Counted from the first letter of the stretch, positions 19,671 through 29,541 are shown. The stretch: 56,038 nucleotides of DNA from Pseudomonadota bacterium (GCA_022574255.1 JACZSK010000009.1:1-56038); one strand, 5' to 3'. The notes: generated by a model not told the origin, from the sequence alone. Numbers and translations are program-made.

Positions 19671-19767
19671 TTTCACGATTTGATGAATAGTCCGGCGTTC
19701 GGGTTATATGCGACATTAGGGCGCAGACGCACCACTTGAAAAGAACAGGATCAGGATTAATTCAACC

Positions 19768-20565
19768 ATGATGCACAGGTTCGCCAACCCCACCCGCTTC
19801 GTGCGGCTCGCCGACAGAATGCTGCCCTGGCTCTTTATAGTGACCCTGGGGTCGTTCGCCGTGGGCCTCTATATGGCGCTGATCACCTCGCCGCCCGATT
19901 ATCAGCAGGGCGACAGTGTGCGCATCATGTATGTCCATGCGCCCAGCGCCTGGATGGGCCTGTTCGGTTACATGGTGCTGGCGGGCGCCAGCTTTGCCTC
20001 GCTGGTCTGGCGCCACCCGCTGGCCGATGCTGCCGCCAAAGCCTCAGCCCCCATCGGGGCCGCCTTCACCGGGCTGGCGCTGCTCACCGGCTCGCTCTGG
20101 GGCCAGCCCATGTGGGGCACCTGGTGGGTGTGGGACGCGCGGCTCACCTCCATGCTGGTGCTGTTCTTCCTCTATCTCGGCTATATGGCGCTGTGGTCGG
20201 CCATTGAAGACCGGCAGAAGGCCTCAAAGGCTGCGGCTATCCTGGCACTGGTCGGCGCCATCAACGTGCCTATTATCAAATTTTCCGTCGACTGGTGGAA
20301 CACCCTGCACCAACCGGCCAGCATCATGCGCCAGGGCGGCCCGTCGATGGACAGCGCCATGCTCTGGCCGCTGGGCATCATGTTCGTCGCGTTCAACGCT
20401 TACTATGCAATGGTTTTGATGTGGCGCATCAAGGCGGAGCTGGCGGCGCGGAAGATCGAGACATTGCGTTATAATCAGGCGGCGCGGCAAGAGGGGCCGG
20501 CTGCGCGGCAAGAGGGGCCGGCTGCCCGCCAAGAAGGACAGGCCGTGCTTGAGGAGGGATCATGA
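19768..20565 (+). CDS. ccmC: heme lyase/exporter CcmC with repeat-bearing C-terminus
   Basis: DSVRIMYVHAPSAWMG, WGQPMWGTWWVWDARLTS tryptophan-rich motif. Confidence 0.97.
   Translation: MMHRFANPTRFVRLADRMLPWLFIVTLGSFAVGLYMALITSPPDYQQGDSVRIMYVHAPSAWMGLFGYMVLAGASFASLVWRHPLADAAAKASAPIGAAFTGLALLTGSLWGQPMWGTWWVWDARLTSMLVLFFLYLGYMALWSAIEDRQKASKAAAILALVGAINVPIIKFSVDWWNTLHQPASIMRQGGPSMDSAMLWPLGIMFVAFNAYYAMVLMWRIKAELAARKIETLRYNQAARQEGPAARQEGPAARQEGQAVLEEGS
20479..20541. repeat. 21-bp in-frame tandem repeat x3 (AARQEGP) at the 3' end of ccmC
   Basis: 20479-20499, 20500-20520, 20521-20541; first two near-identical, third diverged. Confidence 0.93.
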
Positions 20566-20732
20566 GCGAATTTTTGCATATGGGCGGTTACGCCGTCTTC
20601 GTCTGGCCGGCTTATGTGGCGGTGATGGGGGTGGTCGTCATCCTGGGTATTCAGAGTTGGCGCAGCCAAAAAACGCTGACCGCCGAAGCCGCGCGGTTGA
20701 AGCAGACAATGGGCGAAGAGGAACAGCACTGA
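20562..20732 (+). CDS. ccmD: heme exporter protein CcmD (56 aa, absent from the ORF track)
   Basis: Manual translation MSEFLHMGGYAVFVWPAYVAVMGVVVILGIQSWRSQKTLTAEAARLKQTMGEEEQH; ATGA overlap with ccmC, TGATG overlap with ccmE. Confidence 0.92.
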   Translation: MSEFLHMGGYAVFVWPAYVAVMGVVVILGIQSWRSQKTLTAEAARLKQTMGEEEQH

Positions 20733-21220
20733 TGCCGCTGGTTACCAAGGGACCGAAACCTTCGCAGCGCAAGCGCCGCAGGCTGGTCATGATCTTGTCG
20801 GCAATGGCGGTTCTGGCGCTGGCCGCCGGGCTGGTGCTGCGCGCTCTGAACGACAATCTGGTATTTTTCATGGCGCCCAGCGACATTCAGGCTGGCAAGA
20901 TCGAGCCGGGCCGGCAGTTTCGCCTCGGCGGGCTGGTGGCAGAGAACAGCGTTACCAAGGCCGCCGACGGGCTGACCATTCAGTTCATTGTCACCGATCT
21001 GGTGAACGAAACCCCGGTGCGTTTCAGGGGCCTCCTGCCCGACCTTTTTCGTGAAGGGCAAGGGGTGATTGCCGAGGGCCGGCTTGATGAGAGCGGTACT
21101 TTCGTTGCCACTTCGGTATTGGCCAAGCATGACGAGAAATACATGCCGCCTGAAGTGGCTGAGGCCCTGCGGAAATCCGGTAAGTGGGAAGAAGGCAGCG
21201 CCGGGGGGGATTCCCCCTGA
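20732..21220 (+). CDS. ccmE: cytochrome c maturation chaperone CcmE
   Basis: FRLGGLVAENSV, VRFRGLLPDLFREGQGVIAEG, LAKHDEKYMPPEV heme-binding His/Tyr region. Confidence 0.97.
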   Translation: MPLVTKGPKPSQRKRRRLVMILSAMAVLALAAGLVLRALNDNLVFFMAPSDIQAGKIEPGRQFRLGGLVAENSVTKAADGLTIQFIVTDLVNETPVRFRGLLPDLFREGQGVIAEGRLDESGTFVATSVLAKHDEKYMPPEVAEALRKSGKWEEGSAGGDSP

Positions 21221-23214
21221 TGCTGGGTTCGGTCCCTGAAATTGGCCATTATGCCCTGACCCTGGCGCTGGGCATGGCCATCCTGGCTGCCAGCCTGCCC
21301 ATGATCGGTGCGGCCCGCGGCGACCGGCGGCTGATCGCACTGTCCGGCCCGCTGACCTTCGGCCAGCTTTTTTTCATCGGCATCGCCTTTGCCAGCCTGA
21401 CTTATTCCTTCGTGGTCTCGGACTTCTCGGTCCTCACCGTGGCCATGAATTCCCACAGCGCCAAACCGATGCTTTACAAAATATCCGGAGTCTGGGGGAA
21501 TCACGAAGGTTCGCTGTTGCTCTGGGCGTTCATACTGGCGCTCTTCGCCTCTGCGGTGGCGCTTTTTGGCAGCGGTCTGCCGGCCGCATTTCGCGCCCGG
21601 GTGCTCAGCGTGCAGGCCGCCATCGGCGTCGGCTTCCTCCTGTTTATGCTGCTCACCTCCAACCCCTTTGACCGCCTCGACCCGCCGCCCCTTGACGGCA
21701 ATGGCCTCAATCCCCTGTTGCAGGACCCCGGCCTCGCCTTCCATCCGCCTATTCTCTATCTCGGCTATGTCGGCTTTTCCATCGCCTTCTCCTTCGCCAT
21801 CGCCGCCCTTATCGAGGGCAAGGTGACCCCCGCCTGGGCGCGCTGGGTGCGTCCCTGGACGCTGACCGCCTGGTCTTTCCTGACCGCCGGCATCGCGCTT
21901 GGCTCCTGGTGGGCCTATTACGAACTGGGCTGGGGCGGCTGGTGGTTCTGGGATCCGGTCGAGAACGCATCTTTTATGCCGTGGCTGGCGGGAACCGCCT
22001 TGCTGCATTCGGTGCTGGTGGTGGAAAAGCGCGGGGCGATGAAATCCTGGACCATTTTACTGGCGATCATGGCCTTTTCGCTGAGCCTCCTTGGCACCTT
22101 TCTGGTGCGATCGGGCGTGTTGACATCGGTGCATGCTTTTGCCGTTGATCCGGCGCGCGGCGTGTTCATCCTGGGATTCCTGGCGCTGGTCATAGGCGGC
22201 TCGCTGACCCTTTTTGCCATGCGCGCCCACAAGCTGCAGCCGGGCGGATTCTTCCAGCCCATAAGCCGCGAGGGCGCCCTGGTTTTCAATAACCTGATTC
22301 TGGTCACCGCCGTGGCGACGGTCTTTTTCGGCACCCTCTACCCGCTTTTTCTCGACGCACTGACCGGAGAGAAAATCTCGGTCGGAGCACCTTATTTCAA
22401 GGCAACCTTCGTGCCCCTGATGATGCCGCTGATCCTGGCCATGGCCATAGGCCCGATGATGGCCTGGAAGCGGGCCGATCTGGCAGGGGTTCTGGGACGT
22501 CTGAAGCTGGCCGCCGGACTGACCTTTATTGTTGTCATCATCGCCGCCTGGCAGGTGACCGGTGGGATGACAATGGCCCTGGTCGGGGTGGCGCTGGGCA
22601 CCTGGCTGGCCGCCGGCGTGATTGGCGATCTGGCGGGAAGGATCAAGCTGTTCCGCGTGCCATTGGGCACCAGTCTCAGGCGGGCTGTCGGCCTGCCGCG
22701 CAACCAGTGGGGCGTAACGCTGGCGCATCTGGGCATGGCGGTCGCCATCCTTGGCATGACCGGCGCCGAGAGCTGGACCACCGAGCGGCTGGTGGTGGTG
22801 CGGGAGGGCGAGGTGGTGGAACTGGCCGGATATGAATTCCGCTTCGATGGCGCCGAGCCGGTGGCCGGGCCAAATTATACAGCGCTGCGCGGGCATTTCA
22901 GCGTTTTCCGCGATGGCGAGCTGGTCACCCGACTGGCGCCGGAGGATCGCACCTACGCCAACCCGCGCATGCAGACCACGGAAGCCGCAATCCATTCGCT
23001 TTTTCTCGGCGACCTCTATGCAGTGATTGGCGATCCTGATGGGTCCGGCGGCTGGTCGGCCAGGCTCTACATAAAGCCGCTGGTCAGCTGGATGTGGGCG
23101 GGCGCCGGGCTCATGGTCTTTGGCGGCATGCTCTCGATTTCGGCGCGGCGTGTGCGCCGCAAGCACAGTGTAAGAGCAGGCCAGCCAAGCCCATCTGCCC
23201 AAGCAGCGGAATAG
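21220..23214 (+). CDS. ccmF: heme lyase CcmF/NrfE family
   Basis: WGNHEGSLLLW, WWAYYELGWGGWWFWDPVENASFMPWL. Confidence 0.98.
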   Translation: MLGSVPEIGHYALTLALGMAILAASLPMIGAARGDRRLIALSGPLTFGQLFFIGIAFASLTYSFVVSDFSVLTVAMNSHSAKPMLYKISGVWGNHEGSLLLWAFILALFASAVALFGSGLPAAFRARVLSVQAAIGVGFLLFMLLTSNPFDRLDPPPLDGNGLNPLLQDPGLAFHPPILYLGYVGFSIAFSFAIAALIEGKVTPAWARWVRPWTLTAWSFLTAGIALGSWWAYYELGWGGWWFWDPVENASFMPWLAGTALLHSVLVVEKRGAMKSWTILLAIMAFSLSLLGTFLVRSGVLTSVHAFAVDPARGVFILGFLALVIGGSLTLFAMRAHKLQPGGFFQPISREGALVFNNLILVTAVATVFFGTLYPLFLDALTGEKISVGAPYFKATFVPLMMPLILAMAIGPMMAWKRADLAGVLGRLKLAAGLTFIVVIIAAWQVTGGMTMALVGVALGTWLAAGVIGDLAGRIKLFRVPLGTSLRRAVGLPRNQWGVTLAHLGMAVAILGMTGAESWTTERLVVVREGEVVELAGYEFRFDGAEPVAGPNYTALRGHFSVFRDGELVTRLAPEDRTYANPRMQTTEAAIHSLFLGDLYAVIGDPDGSGGWSARLYIKPLVSWMWAGAGLMVFGGMLSISARRVRRKHSVRAGQPSPSAQAAE

Positions 23215-23229
23215 GAACAGGACTTGGCA

Positions 23230-23766
23230 ATGAAACCCGTTCATTTGCTGCCGCTGGGCCTGTTTGTGCTCATCGCCGCGGCGCTGGCGGTTGGGCTTAC
23301 ATTGAAGCCCCGCGATATTCCTTCGGCATTGATCGGCAAGCCGGTGCCGGCTTTTGCCCTGGCGCCGCTGCACGAGAGCGAAAGCCCCTTCACCGATGAA
23401 GACCTGAAAGACGGCAAGGCGCGGATCGTCAATGTCTGGGCCTCATGGTGCGTGCCCTGCGTCGCCGAGCATCCCATCCTTACCGACCTTACCGCCGCGG
23501 GGGTCAGCGTTTACGGCATCAACTACAAAGACAAGCCGGAGGACGCGCGGCTTTTTCTGCGACGCCTCGGTGACCCTTTCGCCAAAATAGGCGTTGATCC
23601 CGATGGGCGCACCAGCATCGAATGGGGCGTTTACGGCGTGCCCGAGACCTTCGTGGTCAGCGGCGACGGTGTGATCGTCTACAAGACGATTTCCGCCCTC
23701 ACCCGCGAGACGGTGAATTCGGAAATCCTGCCGCTGCTGAAGGAACTGAACGGGGGCGCTGAGTGA
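23230..23766 (+). CDS. ccmG: thiol:disulfide interchange protein CcmG/DsbE
   Basis: VNVWASWCVPCVAEHP, YGVPETFVV. Confidence 0.96.
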   Translation: MKPVHLLPLGLFVLIAAALAVGLTLKPRDIPSALIGKPVPAFALAPLHESESPFTDEDLKDGKARIVNVWASWCVPCVAEHPILTDLTAAGVSVYGINYKDKPEDARLFLRRLGDPFAKIGVDPDGRTSIEWGVYGVPETFVVSGDGVIVYKTISALTRETVNSEILPLLKELNGGAE

Positions 23767-24245
23767 AATTATCTCTTCTCAGATCTTTGCTTCTTGTATT
23801 CAGCCTCTTTTTTTCAGGGCAGGCATTGGCCGTTGCCGTGGACGAAGAGGTTATCGCCGACCCGGCGCTGGAAACCCGGGCCCGGAACATCATGACCGGC
23901 ATCCGCTGTCTGGTCTGCCAGAATCAGTCGATCGAGGATTCCAATGCCGATCTGGCCCATGATCTGCGCCGCATTGTGCGCGAGCGGGTTGAGGCGGGCG
24001 ATGATGACGACCAGGTGCGGGCCTATCTGGTGGCGCGCTATGGCGACTGGGTGCTCCTGAGACCTCCCTTCAAGCCGCGCACGTTTTTTCTCTGGTTCGC
24101 GCCGCTGATTTTTCTCACTGGCGGCATCGTCGCACTTGTTTTCGCATTGAAACGGCGGCGGGATGCCCCGACCTCTCCTGAACCCCTGGACGCCGCCGAG
24201 CAGGAAAAACTGAAGAAGCTGCTTGAGGAAAGGCAAGGCGAATGA
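23763..24245 (+). CDS. ccmH: cytochrome c-type biogenesis protein CcmH (CcmH N-terminal type)
   Basis: IRCLVCQNQSIEDSNADLAHDLR. Confidence 0.96.
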   Translation: MKLSLLRSLLLVFSLFFSGQALAVAVDEEVIADPALETRARNIMTGIRCLVCQNQSIEDSNADLAHDLRRIVRERVEAGDDDDQVRAYLVARYGDWVLLRPPFKPRTFFLWFAPLIFLTGGIVALVFALKRRRDAPTSPEPLDAAEQEKLKKLLEERQGE

Positions 24246-25108
24246 TCTGGGCGATTTATGCGGCGATGCTTCTTGTGGCCGGCGCGATTGTCCTGCTGCC
24301 GCTTTTTCGCGCCCGAAGCGCCGGGGATGAGAGCCAGGACGGCGAAAATCAGGGCGGCGAAGCCTTGGCGGTATATCGTCAGCAACTTGTTGAACTGGAG
24401 CGCGACCTGTCGTTGGGCCTGCTGAATGAAGAGGAAGCAGAAGCGGCGCGGCTGGAAATCCATCGCCGCATGCTGGCCGCTGCGGACGAAGGGGCGGGAA
24501 GCAGTGGCACGGGTCTTTCCCCAAAGGTTGCGGCTGCGGTTGCGCTGCTGGTATTGGCGGCGGCGACAGTCTTATATGCCGAGCGCGGTGAACCCGGCCT
24601 CGTCAGCCTGCCCCTCGGTCGCAGCGCCCAGGCCGACCCACAGGTCGATCTGGGGCCCGCCATGGGCCAGATCGAGACCCGCCTTGCGCAATTGGAAGCA
24701 AAACTGGCCACCGATCCCGACAATCTGGAGGGCTGGTCCATGCTGGGACGCAGCTACCGGGTTCTGGGGCGCACATATGCGGCGGCGGATGCCTACGGAC
24801 GCGCGGTGGCGCTTGCCCCCGGCAATGTTGAGCTGCGGCTCGTTCAGGCGGAATTGCTTGTTGAACTGCTGGATGGCCTGATCGGCCCGGCGGCCCGGCT
24901 GGTCTTCACACAAATCCAGGAGATCGACCCCGGCCATCCGGCGCCGCGCTTTTACCTCGGACTGGCCGCGTATCAGGACAACAACATCCGTGGGGCAATT
25001 GAAATCTGGCGGGGGCTGGAGCAGGACTCGCCCGCCGACGCGCCCTGGCTGCCGGCGCTCAGAGGCCGGATTGCCCGCGCCGAAGCCGATCTCGGGATTG
25101 GCCAATAG
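24242..25108 (+). CDS. ccmI: c-type cytochrome biogenesis protein CcmI (TPR)
   Basis: YRQQLVELERDLSLGLLNEEEAEAARLEIHRRML; TPR segment GWSMLGRSYRVLGRTYAAADAYGRAVAL. Confidence 0.93.
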   Translation: MIWAIYAAMLLVAGAIVLLPLFRARSAGDESQDGENQGGEALAVYRQQLVELERDLSLGLLNEEEAEAARLEIHRRMLAAADEGAGSSGTGLSPKVAAAVALLVLAAATVLYAERGEPGLVSLPLGRSAQADPQVDLGPAMGQIETRLAQLEAKLATDPDNLEGWSMLGRSYRVLGRTYAAADAYGRAVALAPGNVELRLVQAELLVELLDGLIGPAARLVFTQIQEIDPGHPAPRFYLGLAAYQDNNIRGAIEIWRGLEQDSPADAPWLPALRGRIARAEADLGIGQ

Positions 25109-25112
25109 CCCG

Positions 25113-25152
25113 TTTCCCGTGCCCGCTCACAATTTCCTGTGCCCGCTCACGA
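25113..25152. repeat. imperfect 20-bp tandem duplication TTTCC(C/T)GTGCCCGCTCAC(A/G)A
   Basis: 25113-25132 vs 25133-25152, two mismatches. Confidence 0.9.
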
Positions 25153-25321
25153 CAAGCTGACTGGACATCACCAGCGGCGCGCCTAAGTATCCTTGGTGAA
25201 GGTTGTGTTAACCGGCACTGTTAAAGTTTTGGTAAGACCATTGGCCTAGACCGGTTGATGGTATTTGGATTCCGAAGAACTCGGCCCAATGTAGGTTCAT
25301 ACGTCAAGGATTAGAGTTCTT

Positions 25322-25633
25322 ATGGAAATTCCTCCAAGTTCATCGCTGATCGCGGCCCTTTCGGAATTTACCGAAAGCCGCAGCACCACCGCAGCCACAG
25401 AGGCTCGCAAGCAGGAAAAAACCAGAGTTGAGGCGCAGGAGGCGCAGCGGGCAGATGATTCCGCTGCCACCGACCAGCGCGTCCAGGTCTCCAGCGAGCG
25501 CGAGCTTGAGGCGGCAAGGGACGCCGCCGCCCGCCAGGCAGATGAACAGGCGATCCTGCGCCGTGAAGCGCCGACCGCCGGTGTTGAAGAGCGCCACCAG
25601 CCGCCAGGCCAGATCATCGATATATCTGTGTGA
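25322..25633 (+). CDS. hypothetical protein, charged Ala/Glu/Arg-rich, ending PPGQIIDISV
   Basis: 103-aa ORF with ATG in an otherwise unoccupied interval. Confidence 0.5.
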   Translation: MEIPPSSSLIAALSEFTESRSTTAATEARKQEKTRVEAQEAQRADDSAATDQRVQVSSERELEAARDAAARQADEQAILRREAPTAGVEERHQPPGQIIDISV

Positions 25634-25653
25634 AATTCGCGGCCTGAAAAAGA

Positions 25654-26283
25654 TCAGGCTTCGGTGTCGCTGCCGGTATTGGTTTCTGTCTCGTCGTCTG
25701 GCGTCTCTATCTGATACTTCAAGATCACAGATATTTGCGTAACGGCGAACAGCATGGTCGCCGGTATAAAACCGAAGAGTTTGAATGACACCCAGAAATC
25801 GGTGGAGAAATTCCGCCAGACGATCTCATTCACTATTGCAGCGGCGGCGAAAAACAATGCCCAGTTGCGCGACATCTTCGTCCAGCCCGCATCCAGCATT
25901 GGCGGAAAACCCGCCTCCATGACCACCCGCAGGTAAGAGCGCCCGCGCGCCAGACCGAAGAACAGAATGCCGGAGAAGCCGCTGTAGATGATGGTTGGCT
26001 TGAGCTTTATGAAGGTCTCATCGGCCAGATAAAGGGTCAGTCCGCCGAATATCATGACCACGGCACCGGTGAACCAGAGCATGGGCGGAATATGACCCTG
26101 CAAATGCCGCGACGCTATCATCGATGTGACGATGGCGACCATGAAGGCGCCGGTGGCGGCGAAAATCCCATACATGCCGTTGACCACGAAAAACAGGATC
26201 AATGGCCCCAATTCGATGGCCAGCTTGACCCAGGTATTTTGCTGCGGCGTATCCGCCTTTCCTGTCTTTCCGGTTTCGCTCAT
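25654..26283 (-). CDS. yciB: inner membrane-spanning protein YciB / septation protein A homolog
   Basis: ELGPLILFFVVNGMYGIFAATGAFM; NEIVWRNFSTDFWVSFKLFGFIPATMLF. Confidence 0.95.
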   Translation of the reverse strand: MSETGKTGKADTPQQNTWVKLAIELGPLILFFVVNGMYGIFAATGAFMVAIVTSMIASRHLQGHIPPMLWFTGAVVMIFGGLTLYLADETFIKLKPTIIYSGFSGILFFGLARGRSYLRVVMEAGFPPMLDAGWTKMSRNWALFFAAAAIVNEIVWRNFSTDFWVSFKLFGFIPATMLFAVTQISVILKYQIETPDDETETNTGSDTEA

Positions 26284-27272
26284 TACTCTGCGCCCTCAAT
26301 GTCTTCCAGCCCCACCAGCGCATTGGCAAAAGCCGCCGGGTCAAATGAATGCAAGTCCTCGACCGCTTCGCCGACGCCGACCGCGTGAACCGGAATACCA
26401 AATTTCTCGGCACAGGCCACCAGAATGCCGCCGCGCGCGCTGCCGTCCAGCTTGGTCATGATAATGCCCGTGATTTCGGCGATTTTGCCGAAGACCTCGG
26501 TCTGGTTCAGCGCATTCTGACCGGTCGTGGCATCCAGAACCAGGATCGTATCATGGGGCGCGCTGGCGTCTTTCTTGCGGATCACCCGGATGACTTTCGC
26601 CAGCTCGTCCATCAACTCAGAGCGGTTTTGCAGTCGCCCCGCGGTATCGATGAGCAGCACATCCATGCCTTCGCCCATTGCCCGGTCCATGGCGTCCCAG
26701 GCCAGCCCCGAGGCGTCGCCGCCGACCTTTCCGGCGACTACCGGAACACCGACCCTTTCGCCCCAGATTTGCAGTTGCTCAATGGCCGCGGCGCGGAAGG
26801 TGTCGCCGGCGGCCAGCATCACAGACTTGCCCTGGTCTTTCAGTTGCCTGGCCATCTTGCCGATGGTGGTGGTCTTGCCGGTGCCGTTTACGCCGACCAT
26901 CAGGATCACATGGGGCTTGTTGGCGGGCGATATTTCCAGTGGTTTCGCGACCGGCGCCAGGATGTCCCTGATTTCCCCGGCCAGGGCGCGGCGCACTTCC
27001 TCGGGGTCCACTTCCTTCTCAAACCGTTGGCTGGAAAGCACTTTCAAGACCCGCGCCGCCGTGCCGACGCCCAAATCGGAGGTGATGAGTAAATCTTCGA
27101 GCTCTTCCAGAGAGGTGGCGTCGAGCTTGCGCTTGGTGAAGATATCGCCGATGCCGGTGGAAATTGTATTTGTCGAGCGCGACAGGCCCGATTTCAGCCG
27201 CTGGAACCAGCCTTTTTTCTCTTCGGCCCTTTCCTCGGCCTTGGCCTCGGCCTTGGCCTTCCTCTTAAACAT
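26283..27272 (-). CDS. ftsY: signal recognition particle receptor FtsY
   Basis: GVNGTGKTTTIGKMARQL, DTFRAAAIEQL, DTAGRLQNRSELMDEL, TKLDGSARGGIL. Confidence 0.97.
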   Translation of the reverse strand: MFKRKAKAEAKAEERAEEKKGWFQRLKSGLSRSTNTISTGIGDIFTKRKLDATSLEELEDLLITSDLGVGTAARVLKVLSSQRFEKEVDPEEVRRALAGEIRDILAPVAKPLEISPANKPHVILMVGVNGTGKTTTIGKMARQLKDQGKSVMLAAGDTFRAAAIEQLQIWGERVGVPVVAGKVGGDASGLAWDAMDRAMGEGMDVLLIDTAGRLQNRSELMDELAKVIRVIRKKDASAPHDTILVLDATTGQNALNQTEVFGKIAEITGIIMTKLDGSARGGILVACAEKFGIPVHAVGVGEAVEDLHSFDPAAFANALVGLEDIEGAE

Positions 27273-28548
27273 GGACCGGGACCCCCTGGAGGATGCCGTC
27301 CGTGAGGCCCATGATCTGAACCGGGACGATGGAGCCCGGTGTATCGTTTCCCGGAAAACGAACCGGCGCGAAACCGTCCGTATGGCCGAAGACCCCGTTA
27401 TCGCCCTGGGCGCGTTCGACCAGGACCTTCGACGTGCTGCCCCGCATGGTCTCGGACAACAGTTGCAGTCTGGTCTCGCCCAGCGCCCGCAGCCTGGCCG
27501 CGCGTTCCTTGCGCAGGGCTTTTGCTATCTGCGGCATGCGCGCCGCCGGCGTTCCCTCGCGCGGCGAATAGGGGAAGACATGCAAATAGGTCAGCCCGCA
27601 TTCCTCCACCAGCCGCAGGCTGTTCTCGAACATCTCATCACTCTCGGTGGGAAATCCGGCGATCAGATCGGCGCCAAAAACAATATCGGGGCGGAGCGCA
27701 CGTATCTGGTCGGTAATGCGAATGGCGTCGGCCCGGTTGTGGCGGCGCTTCATGCGTTTGAGAATCATATCATCGCCGGCCTGCAGGCTGAGATGGAGAT
27801 GCGGCATCAGCCGGGGCTCGCTGGCGATCACCTCCAGAAGCTGCTCGTCCACCTCAACGGGGTCGAGGGAGGAGAGGCGCAGGCGCGGCAGCTCGGGCAC
27901 CAGGTCGAGGATTTTCCTGACCAGCGATCCGAAGCTGGGTGTGCCCGGCAGGTCCGGGCCGTAGCTTGTCAGATCAACGCCGGTCAGCACGATTTCGCGG
28001 GTGCCGCCCTCGACCAGAATTCTGATCTGGCGGATGACCTCGCCGGCGGGCACGGAGCGCGAATTGCCCCGGCCGTAAGGGATGATGCAAAAAGTGCAGC
28101 GATGGTCGCAGCCGTTCTGCACCTGCACGAAGGCGCGCACCCGGCCTTCGAAGCCTTTAATCATGGGCGGAAGCAGATGCCCGGCGGTCTCCCGCAGGTT
28201 CATGATGTCGCCCACCGCGACGGGCGCGCCGTTCGAGATGAAGTCCTCGAAAAAGCTGCCGGCTTCGAGCTTTTCCATGTTGCCCAGAACCTTGTCGACT
28301 TCCGGCATATGGGCGAACGCCGCCGGGTCAATCTGGGCGGCGCAGCCGGTGACGATAATCCGCGCCTTGGGGTTTTCGCGCCGTGCCCGGCGGATCGCCT
28401 GGCGCGCCTGGCGCACGGCCTCGGCGGTGACCGCGCAGCTGTTGATAATAACCGCGTTTTCCAGCCCGGCGGACTTGGCATGGCCGCGCATGACTTCGGC
28501 TTCGAAGGCGTTCAGCCGGCAGCCGAATGTAATAATCTCGGCGCTCAT
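27265..28548 (-). CDS. mtaB: tRNA (N6-threonylcarbamoyladenosine(37)-C2)-methylthiotransferase MtaB
   Basis: TFGCRLNAFEAEVM; radical SAM motif QNGCDHRCTFCIIPYGRGNSRSVP. Confidence 0.94.
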   Translation of the reverse strand: MSAEIITFGCRLNAFEAEVMRGHAKSAGLENAVIINSCAVTAEAVRQARQAIRRARRENPKARIIVTGCAAQIDPAAFAHMPEVDKVLGNMEKLEAGSFFEDFISNGAPVAVGDIMNLRETAGHLLPPMIKGFEGRVRAFVQVQNGCDHRCTFCIIPYGRGNSRSVPAGEVIRQIRILVEGGTREIVLTGVDLTSYGPDLPGTPSFGSLVRKILDLVPELPRLRLSSLDPVEVDEQLLEVIASEPRLMPHLHLSLQAGDDMILKRMKRRHNRADAIRITDQIRALRPDIVFGADLIAGFPTESDEMFENSLRLVEECGLTYLHVFPYSPREGTPAARMPQIAKALRKERAARLRALGETRLQLLSETMRGSTSKVLVERAQGDNGVFGHTDGFAPVRFPGNDTPGSIVPVQIMGLTDGILQGVPVHV

Positions 28549-29435
28549 GACGGGCCCTCCGGGTTCGTTAAGCCCTCGGGGCCGGTCTCCGGGCCACTTA
28601 ATGTCAGGATATCCACTTCGCCCTCGAAGCTGGTGGCGACCGCGCCGGTCATCACGATGTCGCCGTCCTCCCGCCATTCGATGTTCAGTGTGCCACCGGG
28701 CAGATGAATATCGGCTCTGTTGTCCAGCAGTCCGCGCTTCACCCCCGCCGCACAGGCCGCGGTGGCGCCAGTGCCGCAGGCCAGCGTCAGCCCGGCACCG
28801 CGTTCCCAGACGCGCAGCTTCAGGTTTTTGCGGTCCAGCACCTGGGCAACGCCCACATTGATGCGCTCGGGGAAGAGCAGGTAATTCTCGATCATCGGGC
28901 CCAGGCCGGCCAGATCCACGGCGTCGCAATCCTTGACGAAGAAAACCACATGGGGGTTGCCGACGCTCAAGGCCACCGGGTTTTTGAGTGCACCGAACTC
29001 GAGGCCGAGATTTTCCGTGTCGCGCTCCTCGGAAAGAGGAATTTTTTTCCAGTCGAAGGATGGCGGACCCATATTGACGGCGACCCCGCCGTCGGCCCGG
29101 TGGCAGGTCAGAATTCCCGCCCCGGTCTCAATGCTGGCCTGGTCGGCCTGCCGGTCGTCCATGATCAGCCCGGCGACGCAGCGGGCGCCGTCGCCGCAGG
29201 CAAAGCTCTCGCTGCCGTCGGCATTGTAGATGCGCATGAAGATGTCGGCCTTGTCGCTGGGCTCGATCACCAGCAGCTGGTCACAGCCGATGCCCCAGCG
29301 CCGGTCGGCCAAAATGCGCACCTGCTCGGGGGTCAGCGCGGGCAGCGTTTCGCGCCCGTCAAAGATGACAAAATCGTTGCCCAGCCCATGCATCTTGCGA
29401 AACGGGTGGCGGGTGTTGACAACCGGGTTATCCAT
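28545..29435 (-). CDS. dapF: diaminopimelate epimerase
   Basis: FRKMHGLGNDFVIFDGR, FACGDGARCVA, GLTLACGTGATAACAAG. Confidence 0.97.
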   Translation of the reverse strand: MDNPVVNTRHPFRKMHGLGNDFVIFDGRETLPALTPEQVRILADRRWGIGCDQLLVIEPSDKADIFMRIYNADGSESFACGDGARCVAGLIMDDRQADQASIETGAGILTCHRADGGVAVNMGPPSFDWKKIPLSEERDTENLGLEFGALKNPVALSVGNPHVVFFVKDCDAVDLAGLGPMIENYLLFPERINVGVAQVLDRKNLKLRVWERGAGLTLACGTGATAACAAGVKRGLLDNRADIHLPGGTLNIEWREDGDIVMTGAVATSFEGEVDILTLSGPETGPEGLTNPEGPS

Positions 29436-29541
29436 GAAGGGCCTTATATGGGGGCGGGTTAGGCAGTGTCTACTCAAATTCGGGCCGAATCCCGGCCAAT
29501 TCCGGGCTTGATCGCGGCGAAATCAAGGTGATTTCAGGAGA

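Noticed and set aside
22057-23373. 438-aa minus-strand ORF
   Set aside because: Antisense to ccmF; shadow ORF with no recognisable domain.
25208-25224. TTAACCGGCACTGTTAA as a CtrA box
   Set aside because: Spacing between TTAA half-sites is 9 nt; the CtrA consensus needs 7.
26527-28707. 726-aa plus-strand ORF
   Set aside because: Antisense to ftsY and mtaB, both unambiguous; low-information shadow translation.
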